From positions 58,118,811 to 58,182,810 of the forward strand of contig OZ026522.1 in the NCBI GenBank assembly GCA_964019695.1: DNA of 64,000 nucleotides. Direction: 5' to 3'. How positions within the stretch are numbered: position 1 is the stretch's first letter; every line of letters begins with the position of its first letter. Positions 21,554 to 32,525 of the stretch are shown here, in pieces. The notes under the pieces are model-generated. The model was given only the letters and a program-made list of their open reading frames with translations, was not told where the DNA came from and ran no database searches. This DNA comes from Loripinus fragilis (taxonomy: Eukaryota; Mollusca; Bivalvia; Lucinida; Lucinidae). The translations under genes and the position numbers were made by a program.

Positions 21554-22530
21554 TATTTGGAAACTATATCATGAACCTGTTGAGTGTAATAAATTTGTCA
21601 GGTTGAAGGCAACGATCTGGGTTGGGGCAGACAGCTAATTTCCCATTCAGGCTTCATAGTTATGGTGTAGAACCAAAATCTACCCCAAAAACAAAAGACT
21701 CCACTGCTGACCCAGTTGGACCAAGTACCTCATCATGCCAAGGACACTTTCACTTTTGATTGGTTGGACTTTTGGCATTCAGTATTTTCTCAGTGTTTTC
21801 TGGATTTACTTGCCTGCTGCAATTGTAAACTATATGACCAAGGTATCTGACAAGCTTTGCAGCAAATTTTGAGGGTTGCAATTTGCTATCCTGAGATTTC
21901 TTAAGACCAAGTCAAGATGATGTAAGTGCTCATCAAACCCTTTGAAAATTCGAGCACATATTCATTGTAAACAAGGGCAATCTTAAAATTCATGTTTCTA
22001 AGGATCTTTATCATCAGACTTTGCACATTTGGATCATACTCACTTAGTTTTTGGAATGTCATTGGTGCATTGACCATTACTTTTGGAAACTGTGTCAGGA
22101 AGCTATTGAGTAAAATAATTAGCCAGGACCCTTTATGGAGATATAAGGCAAAGATCAAGGTAAGGGCAGACATCTAATTACCAAGGCTTCATAATTTTGT
22201 GTGACAGAACCAGCACCAAAAACCAAAGAATTATCAACTGACCCAGTTGGACCAAGTGCCTCATTATGACAAGGACAATCTTCACTTCTGATTAGTTGGA
22301 CATTTGGGAGTCACTACTTTTTATCTTTATGAAAATATCTAAACCAACCTGCCAAAACCCACTGCAGAAATCAAGCTTAGAGTAGATCTTGACCTTGGAC
22401 TCTACAACTTATAGGGCACTTGGTCCAAATGGGTCAGTCATTGGTTTTGGGCGTTTATTTAGGCCCAACATAATTATCAAGCCAATGGGGAATATTCTGT
22501 CTGACCCCCGACACCAATTTTAGCCATCAA
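21541..22530. repeat. Composite repeat: two direct copies plus one inverted copy
   Basis: The block 'CTGACCCAGTTGGACCAAGT' occurs at about 21709 and 22239 in direct orientation, with shared neighbours ('GGCTTCATA', 'CCAAAAACAAA'). It occurs inverted near 22420 ('CACTTGGTCCAAATGGGTCAG'). It looks like a foldback element that gained one direct duplication. Confidence 0.65.
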
Positions 22531-22532
22531 TA

Positions 22533-22740
22533 CCAGGCCGCGTAGCGCAGTCGGTAGCGTGTCTGGCAACAGATGCGAGTCTGACTGCAGATCCAGGCCT
22601 GGTCCCATACTTCGTGAGATTTATCATGAAATAATTTCTACGGTCATTCTCCTCCCTTCCACTGAATCATTCAAGAAGGGCTGTTGTCAGTTACAAGCGA
22701 AAGTATGTGCACAAAGTACAAAACAAACAGAACAAATTTG
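22533..22740 (+). mobile_element. SINE-2 copy, 3' part lost
   Basis: The tRNA-like head GGCCGCGTAGCGCAGTCGGT and body 'GTCATTCTCCTCCCTTCCAC' are kept. The element stops after 'AAGTATGTGCACAAAGTA' with a short ACAAA tail, missing the usual last 100 bp. Confidence 0.85.
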
Positions 22741-23536
22741 CCATCAATATGCATAAAGGCTCCTGACAAATTGATATAGTTTCCAATTATAGTAATGAAT
22801 TCCAACATGATAAAACTGGTTGAAAAATGTTAATTAAGTCATTCCAACATGCAACCTGTTGAAACAAATAACTGAGTCTTAGACTTTATGTTTGAGACTA
22901 GACTGAAGGAGCGATGTTTTACATCAGCTTTAATAAGAGTTTGATAGCCAAATACCTTGAGAAAGTTGTAAATTTCTAGACCTTTTTGAAGAGAATAGGT
23001 TTTTAAAGATAAGATTAGCACCAGGAAGTAAATGTGCCAAGTTTTATTATCTATCAAATCAATCTTTGAATAATAATAATTAAGAAACTAAAAAGTATGA
23101 TAAGATCTCAAGATGTCAAAAAATTACTTCCTTTGATCTACTGAACTGTTAGCAATTAATTTTCAATGAATAAAATTTAGAAAGATGACTTTTTTACTCA
23201 TTTTTTGTAAGCAAAATTTTAGAACAAGTTGAAATTAATTATGGAATAAACTATGCCGATTTCTTCTTTTGCATAAGTCTTTTTACTAATATTGTACTGA
23301 GTGTCTGTGCTAGAATTTAGAAAATGATTTACGTATCATATGATATTGATAACTTTGCTTTAATAACTTAGCAGTCAATAATTGGTTTCTGTTGTTGAAT
23401 CACCAAACCATTTTGACATTTTGATAGTGTTCTTGAAAGAATTTTCAGAAAAAAATTAATTCATCTTTGTTAAAGCCATAACACCAAAAAGTAGTTTTAG
23501 CTGAAAACATGAATCTGTCTGTGATATCTTTTTCAG
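22741..23536. other. Intron, no feature recognised
   Basis: AT-rich intron sequence ending in the acceptor of the exon at 23537 (GATATCTTTTTCAG). Confidence 0.5.
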
Positions 23537-23648
23537 GATTTCTAAAAAAGCTGTAGAGATACTGGATCCATTCGTGAGATATGTCCTCTTGCACCCTCAG
23601 CAACCAGCTGAGTATAGGAGCCTATACACTGGTCTAATGTCAGCACTG
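23537..23648 (+). CDS. FOCAD: FOCAD-like exon
   Basis: Internal exon of 112 nt between acceptor TCTTTTTCAG and donor GTATGT. Its first base completes the split Arg codon of the exon at 20982, and it ends in phase 0. The translation includes ISKKAVEILDPFVRYVLLHP and QQPAEYRSLYTGLMSAL. From memory, vertebrate focadhesin has a similar amphipathic helix pair here (a P-F-x-x-Y core, then EY-x-x-LR). Splicing to the previous exon gives an uninterrupted frame, which strongly supports real coding sequence. The upstream intron is about 2.45 kb and the downstream one about 3.3 kb, both filled with SINE and MITE copies. Confidence 0.85.
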
Positions 23649-23665
23649 GTATGTATACCAGGCAC

Positions 23666-23903
23666 CAAGGTTATAAAACTTTTTTCATGCTCAACTCAAC
23701 TGAGCATGGAATTTATTCTTCTCATAAATGTTAAAATGCCAACATATGTTGGCATTTTAACATTTATTAGCAGGATATATACAGTATCTGAGAGTTTTAT
23801 AGCAAGATAGATCATTATTTTTCATCATTTAACCTTTTATGAGCATTTGAAATATCATGCTCAGTAGACTTGAGCCTGAAAAAAGTTTTATATACTCGGG
23901 GCC
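23666..23903. mobile_element. MITE-G copy
   Basis: The ends are AGGTTATAAAACTTTTTTCA and AAAAAGTTTTATATACTC. Inside are 'ATGCTCAACTCAACTGAGCA' and the hairpin 'AATGCCAACATATGTTGGCA'. It sits 17 bp downstream of a FOCAD exon. Copies also lie at 55630 and 63237. Confidence 0.85.
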
Positions 23904-23916
23904 AGAGTGTTTAGCC

Positions 23917-24145
23917 CATTTATGCCGAAGGTTTTTTCCATCCTTATCAATTGGATGAGTCCATTTCTAACTTTAGGGTTGATTGGGTGGTATTTTTTTC
24001 ATTTTTATTTAATTTTTAACAGAAACTTTTGTAAGCAAACAGGGGAGGACCTGATCAGACTCAGCATTTTGTGGCATCTGATTTTGTTTTGCACTTTTTG
24101 CCGATGTCACATTAAAAAGGACGCCTAAGGCTTATATGGGTTAGT
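23917..24145. mobile_element. Probable MITE with AACCCAT-like ends
   Basis: 'AGCCCATTTATGCCGAAGG' faces 'GCCTAAGGCTTATATGGGTT'. Inside are MITE words ('GCAAACAGGGGAGGACCTG', 'GATCAGACTC'). Confidence 0.55.
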
Positions 24146-24556
24146 TATAACAGGTATCTCTTGTTTCATTGAGATTTCATCTTACGGATGTCTTGTTACT
24201 GTAAATGTTCTGTGACTCTTCCTCATGGTGCCGTGTGTTGGTCTGCCGTTTGTGATTGTGGTATTTCCTGATCATACTCACTTACTTTTTCATTCTCTTT
24301 CTTCATGAATTTTTATCTTTACCATCTTTTATTTTAGAATGTCAATTTTTAACAGCACAACATGGTAAGGGCTATGGCCATTAAACTTTCTTAAAATGTT
24401 TTATAGTCACATTTTGAATTTTGTAAGTTACACTACTTTCATGGGCTTAACTACATGTATGCCAAAATGCACCTGCATACAACTCACCACCACTCGTATA
24501 GGGTCTTTAGAAAAAAATGCAACTAAAAGTGTATAATTGCGTGTCTTTAGAGCTCA
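24146..24556. other. Intron, no feature recognised
   Basis: No exon or known repeat found. Confidence 0.35.
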
Positions 24557-26243
24557 TTTTTATACCCCGCCACACTTTAGTGTCGGGGTATTATGTTATA
24601 CCTTTCGGTGTCTGTCCGTCCGTCCGTCCGTCCGTGCTCACCATTTCCGATCGATAACTTGAGTATTTATTCACGGAATTTTTTCAAATTTTGCATACAT
24701 ATTGTTATCGGTGATGAGTGGTATGGGATTGTTAATGGGCAAAATCTGTCCATTTTTAACGGAGTAACTGCCCTTTTTTGTATTGGAAAAATGGTTTCTG
24801 GCCTGTTATTCCTTTACTGTTCATGATATCTGAATGAAACTTCACAGATATGTTGCACATCAAAGGTTACATATTGTGACTAAGGACCGTCACTCTGACC
24901 TTCCCAGTTTGTGAGTTATCCACCCTTGATAGGTCTGAAAAAAGGTTTTTGACCTATTGTTCCTTTACTATATGGAATATCTGAATATAACTTCACAGAT
25001 ATGTTTCACATCAAAGTTAACATATTGTGACTAAGAACTGTCACTCTTACCTTTCCCGTTTGTGATTTATCCGCCCTTGATTGATTTAAAAAATGTTTTT
25101 TACCGTAGTTCCTTTATTATGTGGAATATTTAAATGAAACTTTACAGATATGTTTCACATCAAAGGTTGCATACTGTGACAAAGAACAATCACTCTTACC
25201 TATCCAGTTCATGAGTTATCTGCCCTTGATTGATCTGAAAAATGGTTTTTGACCTGTAGTTCATTTACTATATGGAATATCTGAATGAAACTTCACAGAT
25301 ATGTTGATCACCAAAGGTTACATATTGTGACTAAGGATCGTCACTCTTACCTTTCCAGATTGTGAGTTATCCACCCTTGATTGATCTGAGAATTGGTTTT
25401 TGGCCTGTAGTTTCTTTTACTATATGGAATATCTGAATGAAACTTCACAGATATGTTGAACATCAAAGGTTACATATTTTTAGTAAGGACCGTCATCGTT
25501 ACTTTTCCAGTTCATGAGTTATCCGCCCTTGATTGATCTGAAAAATTGTTTTTGACCTGTAGTTCATTTACTATATGGAGTATCTGAATGAAACTTCACA
25601 GATATGTTGACCATCAAAGGTTACATATTGTGGGTAAGGATCGTCACTCTTGCCTTTCCAGATTGTGAGTTATCCACCCTTGATTGATCTGAGAATAGGT
25701 TTTTGACCTGTAGTTCATTTTATCCGTCCGTGCTCACTGTTTCCGATCGATAACTTGAGTATTTATGCACAGAGTTTTTTCAAATTTTGCATACATATTG
25801 TTATTGGGGATGAGGGGTATGGGATTGTTAATGGGCAAAATCCGACCATTTTCGATGGAGTTACTGCCCTTTCTCCCTTTAAAAAATGGTTTCTGACCTG
25901 TTATTCTTTTACTGTTTATGATATCTGAATGAAACTATACAGATATGTTGAACAGCAAAGGTTACATATTACAACGAAGGACCGTCACTCTTACCTTTCC
26001 AGTTCATGAGTTATCCGCCCTTGATTAATCTGGAAAATGTTTTTGACCTGTAGTTCCTTTACTATATGAAATATCTGAATGAAACTTCACACATATGTTG
26101 ACCATCAAAGGTTACATATTGTGACTAAGGACGTCATATCACTGTCTATCTCAGTTCTGTTGCTATTTTGGCATTATATATCTCACAAAATAACTTTTGG
26201 TGCCCCCAGCAGTGGCGGGGTATTATGCAGTGCTTGCGGTGCT
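24557..26243 (+). repeat. Long GTCC-type element with ~152-bp tandem units
   Basis: It starts TTTTTATACCCCGCCACACT followed by GTGTCGGGGTATTATG (terminal hairpin). Then comes (GTCC)n at 24611-24633 and a leader CCGATCGATAACTTGAGTAT. About eight units follow, with period near 152 bp, each with 'TATCTGAATGAAACTTCACA', 'GATATGTT', 'CATCAAAGGTTACATATTGT' and 'GTGAGTTATCCGCCCTTGAT'. The leader is repeated at about 25722, followed by more units. The end 'GTGGCGGGGTATTATG' mirrors the start. Confidence 0.85.
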
Positions 26244-26538
26244 TTTATTAAACTAGCCCTGTGAAATGCCCTGAAAACATTTTTGGCTACATAGCTATGC
26301 CCCAGGTCCCCAAGCCCCACTGGGGGAGTACCACAGACCCCATATTTTTAGAGTGTGTATTCTATAAAATGCCTCAGGTATGCCCCTGACTTGACTGCTC
26401 AAAATCTATCCTAAGACTGCAGGCATCTCAATAGAAAACAGACTTTCTGCACAAAGGATCTATTTTCATCTCAATTATGATTTCATTTTGGAGTTGTAAA
26501 ATCAAATAGCCAACCCTAAGGATGACATCTTCATCCTG
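26244..26538. other. Intron, no feature recognised
   Basis: No exon or repeat supported. Confidence 0.35.
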
Positions 26539-26752
26539 TTAACCCATAAAGTGCCACCTAGAATTTGCAGCAGACGACAATTTCAAATTTTGCCACTTTT
26601 TCAAAAATAACAAATAAGGCATGATATTTCATGAGAATCGTCTGCTAGCAGACGATTCTCATGAAATATCATACCTTATTTTTGTCGTAAACGAGGAAAG
26701 ATGTCGCAAAAGTTGTCTTCTGCTGCAGTCGTGATTGGCGCTTTAAGGGTTA
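26539..26752. mobile_element. MITE-A copy
   Basis: The ends TTAACCCATAAAGTGCCACC and GGCGCTTTAAGGGTTAA are inverted. Long arms meet at 'GAGAATCGTCTGCTAGCAGA', a perfect central palindrome around 26634-26660. Confidence 0.85.
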
Positions 26753-26941
26753 AATAATAGATAGGAATTGTAGGTGCTGTCTTGAGCCACTTGTGATACA
26801 TACTGAAACAGATTTTCTCCAAATAGACAGTCATTTAGGCTTCATGACTGAAAGACAAAATCGCTACGTATAAAATATACTGACCTAGCTTGAAGAAATT
26901 TATATATAATGCATTGAGATCTATCTTTTCCTTTGTCACAG
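26753..26941. other. Intron end with acceptor
   Basis: 'CTATCTTTTCCTTTGTCACAG' supplies the acceptor for the exon at 26942. Confidence 0.6.
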
Positions 26942-27025
26942 GTACGTGCTGTCAGAGTGGTAGAAGATGACACAGCTAGACTGAGACTATTCCAGTATTT
27001 GGTGGATATCATACAGGGTCTACAG
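26942..27025 (+). CDS. FOCAD: FOCAD-like exon
   Basis: An 84-nt phase 0-0 exon (28 codons) between acceptor TTTGTCACAG and the weak donor GTTGGT. The translation includes VRAVRVVEDDTARLRLFQY and LVDIIQGLQ, a helical segment. It corresponds in position to the focadhesin helix ending in a C-LQ motif (recalled family pattern). A MITE-A copy starts only 12 bp after the exon end, so the donor sits against a transposon. The next exon found is 19.7 kb downstream, and the expected protein has about 25 residues in between, so one small phase 0-0 exon is probably unlocated, diverged or absent from this assembly. Confidence 0.8.
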
Positions 27026-27037
27026 GTTGGTTAAACT

Positions 27038-27250
27038 TAACCCATAAAGCGCCACCTATATTTTGCAGCAGACGACAATTTCAAATTTTGCTGCTTTTTC
27101 AAAAATAACAAATATGGCATGATATTTCAAGAGAATCATCTGCTGGCAGACAATTCTCTTGAAATATTGTACCTTATTTTTTCTAAAAATTAGGAAAAAT
27201 GTTGCAAAATTTGTGGTCTGCTGCAGTCGTAATTGGTGCTTTAAGGGTTA
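27038..27250. mobile_element. MITE-A copy beside an exon donor
   Basis: Same structure as 26539-26752, about 500 bp away on the other side of the exon, with central 'ATCATCTGCTGGCAGACAAT'. It starts 12 bp after the exon end. Confidence 0.85.
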
Positions 27251-27663
27251 ATCCTAAAAGCGCCAATCACAATAAAGTGAGGAGTGTGATGGCTCTGTGG
27301 TTAAGTGCTTAACTCGAGGTCGAGGGGTTGCGGGTTGCAGCCTCACTGGAGGCACTGCGTTGTGTCCTTGAGCAAGACACTTTATCCTCTTCTTAGTACT
27401 GGTTCAACCCAGGAGGACCCATCCCAACATAACTTGAAAAAAGTGTTGACTGTGAAATATAAGACTAAGAATGGAAACAAACAAACAAACCCAACTGCAG
27501 CAGACAATCAATTTTGTAATGTCTACCTTGATTTTCACGAAATATAAGGCTTGATAATTGAAAGTAGGCAATTCAAATGAAATATCAAGCATTATTTTGT
27601 TTCTTAATGCAACAGAAAAAAATGAAAATGTCATCTGCTGCAAATTTTTGGTGCCACTTTAAT
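27251..27663. mobile_element. MITE-A copy split by a SINE-1
   Basis: The left piece 'CCTAAAAGCGCCAATCACAA' and the right piece from 'CAACTGCAGCAGACAATC' to 'TTGGTGCCACTTTAA' rejoin into a MITE-A. The SINE-1 at about 27276-27490 is the insert. Confidence 0.8.
27276..27490 (+). mobile_element. SINE-1 copy nested in MITE-A
   Basis: The head 'GTGATGGCTCTGTGGTTAAG' (diverged A box), B box 'GGGTTGCAGCCTCACTGGAG', the 'GTGTCCTTGAGCAAGACAC' core, 'GGTTCAACCCAGGAGGACCC', and the tail with ACAAACAAAC are present. Confidence 0.85.
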
Positions 27664-27943
27664 TTATTCATTTCTCGTGATAAAGATAAAATCAGTATCT
27701 GTATTGCTAGTGTTATGAATACGCTCCCCATACCACCAAATTAGTGTGATAATGCTTTGGTTCAAATATGTATAAAGTCTGGGTGTCCTATCATCCTTGC
27801 CTTGCCAGCAAGTTTTCTCATAAAATATTGGCATACTGAGTGGACAACTTTGACAAAGTTTAATTTTATTTTAGAGTTATGGCCCCTGTTTAAAGAAGAG
27901 CATGGCCTTTATGGATAAATTTACAGAATGACACAGTTTTTCG

Positions 27944-28122
27944 TTTGGTTTGATTCTTTACCTAAAAAGTATAAAAAAAAACTCAGTCATGTCAGGACGG
28001 GTTTTCCTGAACCAGTACTAAGCAGCAGATAAAGCACAGTGACTCCACTGGCGTTTTTACTTGACCTAGCAGCCCCTCGATCCCTAGTCTAATGCTCTAA
28101 CAACTGAGTCGCTAGGCTTAGA
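27944..28122 (-). mobile_element. SINE-1 copy, minus strand, degraded
   Basis: Read in reverse it keeps the tail (GTTTGGTTTGATTCTTTACC on +), the 'TCCTGAACCAGTACTAAGCA' block, and the tRNA-like head ending 'AACAACTGAGTCGC'. Confidence 0.75.
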
Positions 28123-28199
28123 AAAGAATGACACAGTTCAATTTCTACTAAACATCCCACTTTCTTTGTAATTGATGATGTGAAGTTGAAAGCATGATG

Positions 28200-28565
28200 C
28201 AGGGTTCCCACAAGCTCTGGAAATCATGGAAAACCTGGAAATCACTTTAAAAAGTTCCATGCATGGAAAAATCATGGAATTTGAAAAACCCCTGAATAAT
28301 CATGGAAAAATCATGGAATTTTGTGAAATAATTTGGCAAACCCACCAGTAGCCAGAAATGTTGTGTGGTTTCAAGCTTTAATTATTTCAAAATACATGCA
28401 TTATCTATAAGCATGCTGTTGTTGCTGCAGTCTGCATTTATTCTAAGTGTGGTGAAGATGCTGCTAAAAGGGGGTTGGAGGCCGTGCATTAAATAGTCAT
28501 GGAAATTACATCGTTGATCATTGAAAATCATGGAAATGTGTTTTTGAATTTCTGTGGGAACCCTG
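28200..28565. mobile_element. 366-bp element with CAGGGTTCCCACA ends
   Basis: The 13-bp terminal repeats are CAGGGTTCCCACA and TGTGGGAACCCTG. Internal 'AATCATGGAAA' words repeat in both halves. The CAGGGTT start is hAT-like. No exact target duplication was visible. No transposase. Confidence 0.8.
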
Positions 28566-28904
28566 ATTGATGACCGTAGAATGCTCATTGTTAACAGCAC
28601 AATGACAACTGCCATACCTCCAGACAGTTCAACATTGCCATTCATGATAGCTTACTTCCTTGCTTTCAATTTAATGTCCTTATTTTAAGCCACAAACTTT
28701 TCCTAATGAGATGTAACGTATCACTCCTTTCAACAGAATTGCATTTCCTTATTTCTACATGAAAGTATTTGCCAGGGCACTCACAGAATTATTTAGTTTT
28801 CCAGTAGAAACTAAAAATTGTGCTTTGAAAACACTGAGCCACAAGTATATATTTGTCCATAAAGGCCATGCTTCTCTTTAAACAGGGGCCAAAGAAGCCA
28901 TTTG

Positions 28905-28975
28905 ATGTGGTTAGGTGACATGACCATCTATGGGTGTCAACTGAGATGTAAAACATCAAACCAAACAAACAAATT
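28905..28975 (+). mobile_element. SINE-2 3' tail remnant
   Basis: 'AGGTGACATGACCATCTATG' with 'GAGATGTAAAACATCAAACC' and AAACAAACAAA matches the last part of SINE-2. Confidence 0.6.
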
Positions 28976-29157
28976 ATTAAAATTTTCGATTTTCCTAACC
29001 ATGATATGGTCCTGTTATATCCAACCAACATTATGACGATTCTCATTATAGCCACCAACCAACGAGTTGTTGGCCACGAAACGGCCAACAATGAGAGTTG
29101 GTTGCTGTTACGATTAGAGATTCTGTTCTGTTCTATTCATTTGCAGGATGAATGCCA

Positions 29158-31003
29158 GTTTTTATACCCCCCCGCAAACTTTGTTTGTGGTGGGTATACT
29201 GTTTTCACATTGTCCGTCCGTCCGTCCGTGCGTCCGTCACATTTTGTTTCCTTAATATCTTGAAGAGTCATTGCTGGATTTTCATCAAACCTTGCAAACA
29301 TGTTCATATATGCAAGACAAATACTTTAGACAAAAAAGTAAGGGCAAGGGACCAATTCTATTAGAGTTATTTCCCTTTGTAGTTCTAAATGGCTTTTAAT
29401 ATAGGGTTTTATGCTTATGCTTTTATAGGCCATACATGGGCCGATCAACTCCTACCACAGCTTTTGATGGAACAATTTGATACTTTTCCTGTACAATGTA
29501 GACACATTGAACATATGCATGAAGGAGTTTGGTTCAGAAAAAATAATTTTTGACAAAATGACAGCAGTGAGAACTTAGACAACTTTTCCCTGATAAGGCG
29601 TTTGTATCTGCATAGATGGTGCCTTCATGGGCCAATCAACTCCTACCACAGCTTTTAATGTAGCGATTTAATACTTTGCATATACAATGTAGACACATTG
29701 AACATATGCATGAAGGAGTTTGGTATAGAAAAAATAATTTTTGACAAAATGACAGATGTATGAACTTAGACAATTTTTCCCTAATAAGGTGTTTGTATAT
29801 GCATAGATGGTGCCTTCACGGGCCGATCAACTCCTACCACAGCTTTTGATGGAGCAATTTGATACTTTGCCTGTACAATGTAGACACATTGAACATATGC
29901 ATGAAGGAGTTTGGTTTAGAAAAAATAATTTTTGACAAAATGACAGCAGTGAGAATTTAGACAGTTTTTCCCAAATAAGACGTTTGTATATGCATAGATG
30001 GTGCCTTTATGGGCCGATCAAATCCTACCAAAGCTTTTGATGGAGCAATTTGATACTTTGCCTATACAATGAAGACACATTGAACATATGCATGAAGGAG
30101 TTTGGTTCAGAAAAAAATAATTTTTGACAAAATGACAGCAGTGAGAACTTAGACAATTTTTCCCTAATAAGGCGTTTGTATATGCATAGATGGTGCCTTT
30201 ATGGGCCGATCAACTCCTACCACAGCTTTTGATGGAGCAATTTGATACTTTTCCTATACAATGTAGACACATTGAACATATGCATGAAGGAGTTCGGTTC
30301 AGAAAAAATAATTTTTGACAAAATGACAGCAGTGAGAACTTAGACAATTTTTCCCTAATAAGGCGTTTGTATATGCATAGATGGTGCCTTTATGGGCCGA
30401 TCAACTCCTACCACAGCTTTTGATGGAGCAATTTGATACTTTTCCTATACAATGTAGACACATTGAACATATGCATGAAGGAGTTCGGTTCAGAAAAAAA
30501 TAATTTTTGACAAAATGACAGCAGTGAGAACTTAGACAATTTTTCCCTAATAAGGCGTTTGTATATGCATAGATGGTGCCTTTATGGGCCGATCAACTCC
30601 TACCACAGCTTTTGATGGAGCAATTTGATACTTAGCCTATACAATGAAGACACATTGAACATATGCATGAAGGAGTTTGGTTCAGAAAAAATAATTTTTG
30701 ACAAAATGACAGCAGTGAGAACTTAGACAACTTTTCCCTGATAAGGCCTTTGTATCTGCATAGATGGTGCCTTCATGAGCCGATCAACTCCTACCACAGC
30801 TTTAATGGAGCAATTTGAAACTTTGCATATACAATAAAGACACATTGAACATATGCATGAAGGAGTTTATAATTTTTGTTTGAACAGGTTCTACTGAAAT
30901 CTTCTCTTCAAAACTAAGGTCTGCTGATTTGAACTATAGCTTGCCAAGTTTTTTCACTGACTCTTTCTGTGCGGGGGGTATCTAATAAGCATTGCTTATT
31001 GAC
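29158..31003 (+). repeat. Long GTCC-type element with eight ~190-bp tandem units
   Basis: It starts TTTTTATACCCCCCCGCAAA, GTTTGTGGTGGGTATAC, then (GTCC)n at 29213-29238. Units begin at the word 'GATCAACTCCTACCACAGC' at 29443, 29634, 29824, 30015, 30207, 30398, 30591 and 30782, a period of 190-193 bp. Each also carries 'ACATTGAACATATGCATGAA' and 'AATTTTTGACAAAATGACAG'. The end is 'GGGGGGTATCTAATAAGCAT'. The middle units are the most alike, consistent with recent local expansion. Confidence 0.9.
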
Positions 31004-31591
31004 TTTTTTCATTCTTTCTGTCACAGAGTTCCGGTATCTATACAGAGTCAAATAGATCTAACTAAGCACCTTATTCTACCGTTGAAAAATGTACCTTGGT
31101 AATTTTTTGACAATGAAAAATACAAAAAAAACATGTAATGTTGAATCACGAAGATACCATTGATGTTTTAGTTATGTTTTAGCCTGAAGATTGAGGGATT
31201 TGTTCTATCACAAAGAGCTTGAACATTAATGATATCTCTTTCAAGTAAATGGTCGCGTGATCCAGATGACGTACGTCACAAATCATACAATGTTACATCA
31301 CCAAGTGCAAAACGCTTACTGTTGCATGTATCTTCGCGCCTTTGAAAGAGGCAATCACTAGTTACATTTTGTATAGTAACAAGAGCCCTGTCGCCTTCAA
31401 AATAGCTTGCAGCTAAGTATGATTTCCTTAGAGTGAGGTTGAAGTCAGATTTTACTCACAAGAGTACTGACTCACATGAATACTGTATAACTGTACTATC
31501 CTATCAGAACAAATTGGTAGGATATTAATATGTATATTGTATTAGTTTTGTAGTGGAGTGATTTCTTCTGCATGTTTTATATGTTTTTGGA
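31004..31591. other. Intron, no feature recognised
   Basis: No splice-bounded open frame that could be the missing FOCAD exon was found here. Confidence 0.4.
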
Positions 31592-31813
31592 TTAACTCTT
31601 TTCTTGCTAGTGACGACTTTTGTTGTCTGCTAATAGCCTTTGCAAACAGTTTGGGCCCAGATCTGGACCGACATAATGTTGGTCCTGATCTGGATCCAAG
31701 CTGTTTAACACTTCGATAGTGTTCTTGAAAGAAAAAATTGAAAAAGTTATTTTTTAAAAAAGTCAGCAGGCAACAACAAAAGCATAAAATTACCCAGCAT
31801 GTCAAAGAGTTAA
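31592..31813. mobile_element. MITE-B copy
   Basis: TTAACTCTTTTCTTGCTAG faces CAGCATGTCAAAGAGTTAA. Core: 'GCCCAGATCTGGACCGACAT' and 'GTCCTGATCTGGATCC'. Confidence 0.8.
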
Positions 31814-32056
31814 CCCTTAAAGTTCCAAGAAAAAAATGCAATTGAAAATGTCGTCTGCTGAAGTCGTCTGCTGCAAATTATTGCCTAACATTACTGACAA
31901 ATTACGTATAGTAGCAAACAGTGTGGACCCAGAACAGACTGCTCCTATAGGAGCAGTCTGATCTGGGTCCACACTGTTTGCCATAGAGGCTTCTTAAACA
32001 TTTCTGCAGACGAGAAAAGCAGACAACTTTTGTTGAGATTGATGCATTAAGGGTTA
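31812..32056. mobile_element. MITE-A copy (long form), end-to-end with MITE-B
   Basis: TAACCCTTAAAGTTCCAAG to GCATTAAGGGTTAA, with the GAACAGACTGCTCC hairpin. It shares its first bases with the end of the MITE-B at 31592. Confidence 0.85.
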
Positions 32057-32130
32057 ATCCTGTCTGATCACTCCATTCTGAGAAGATTGTCCCCTGTGTT
32101 GACTAAGCACCGCATATTAGCTTCATTAAT

Positions 32131-32335
32131 ACAGTAAAACCTGTGTAAAACAGCCACTCAAAAATAGGCAAAAAATGATCATAATGAAACATGGTAGCTT
32201 AATGAAGGTCGAAAGTATTGCAGAATGCTCCCTTTGGAGCATTCTGCAATACTTTTGACCTGCATTAAATAATAGTTAGTCTTAAAACCAATTTTTTTTT
32301 TTTTGAGAGTGGTCGTTTTACACAGGTTTTACTGT
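32131..32335. mobile_element. MITE-F copy
   Basis: ACAGTAAAACCTGTGTAAAA to TTTTACACAGGTTTTACTGT. Core 'GCAGAATGCTCCCTTTGGAG' hairpin. TA is present at both flanks. Confidence 0.85.
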
Positions 32336-32525
32336 TTAATGTTTGCTAATTTGGCTGGTATTAACATCTTATATGATTCTCGAGACTCATGCATATTTGA
32401 TTGGTCTGCTTTTACCTAATGAGGCATATTGTAAAAACTAGGAATTGATTGGAAGGGAATAGAATTGAATGGCAATTTTGGGTTACTACAATATATTATC
32501 GCAGTAGCTATCACACATCTCGTGA

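Larger units (their letters stand above)
27780..28900. repeat. Inverted segment pair ~960 bp apart enclosing SINE and MITE insertions
   Basis: 'GGCCCCTGTTTAAAGAAGAG' then 'CATGGCCTTTATGGATAAATT' near 27887-27925 is the inverse of 'ATTTGTCCATAAAGGCCATG' then 'CTTCTCTTTAAACAGGGGCC' near 28852-28890. The space holds a minus-strand SINE-1 and the CAGGGTTCCCAC element. Confidence 0.7.

Noticed and set aside
29158..31003. CRISPR-like array of 190-bp repeats
   Set aside because: Units are long and contiguous with no spacers, and the DNA is eukaryotic. It is an element-internal tandem array.
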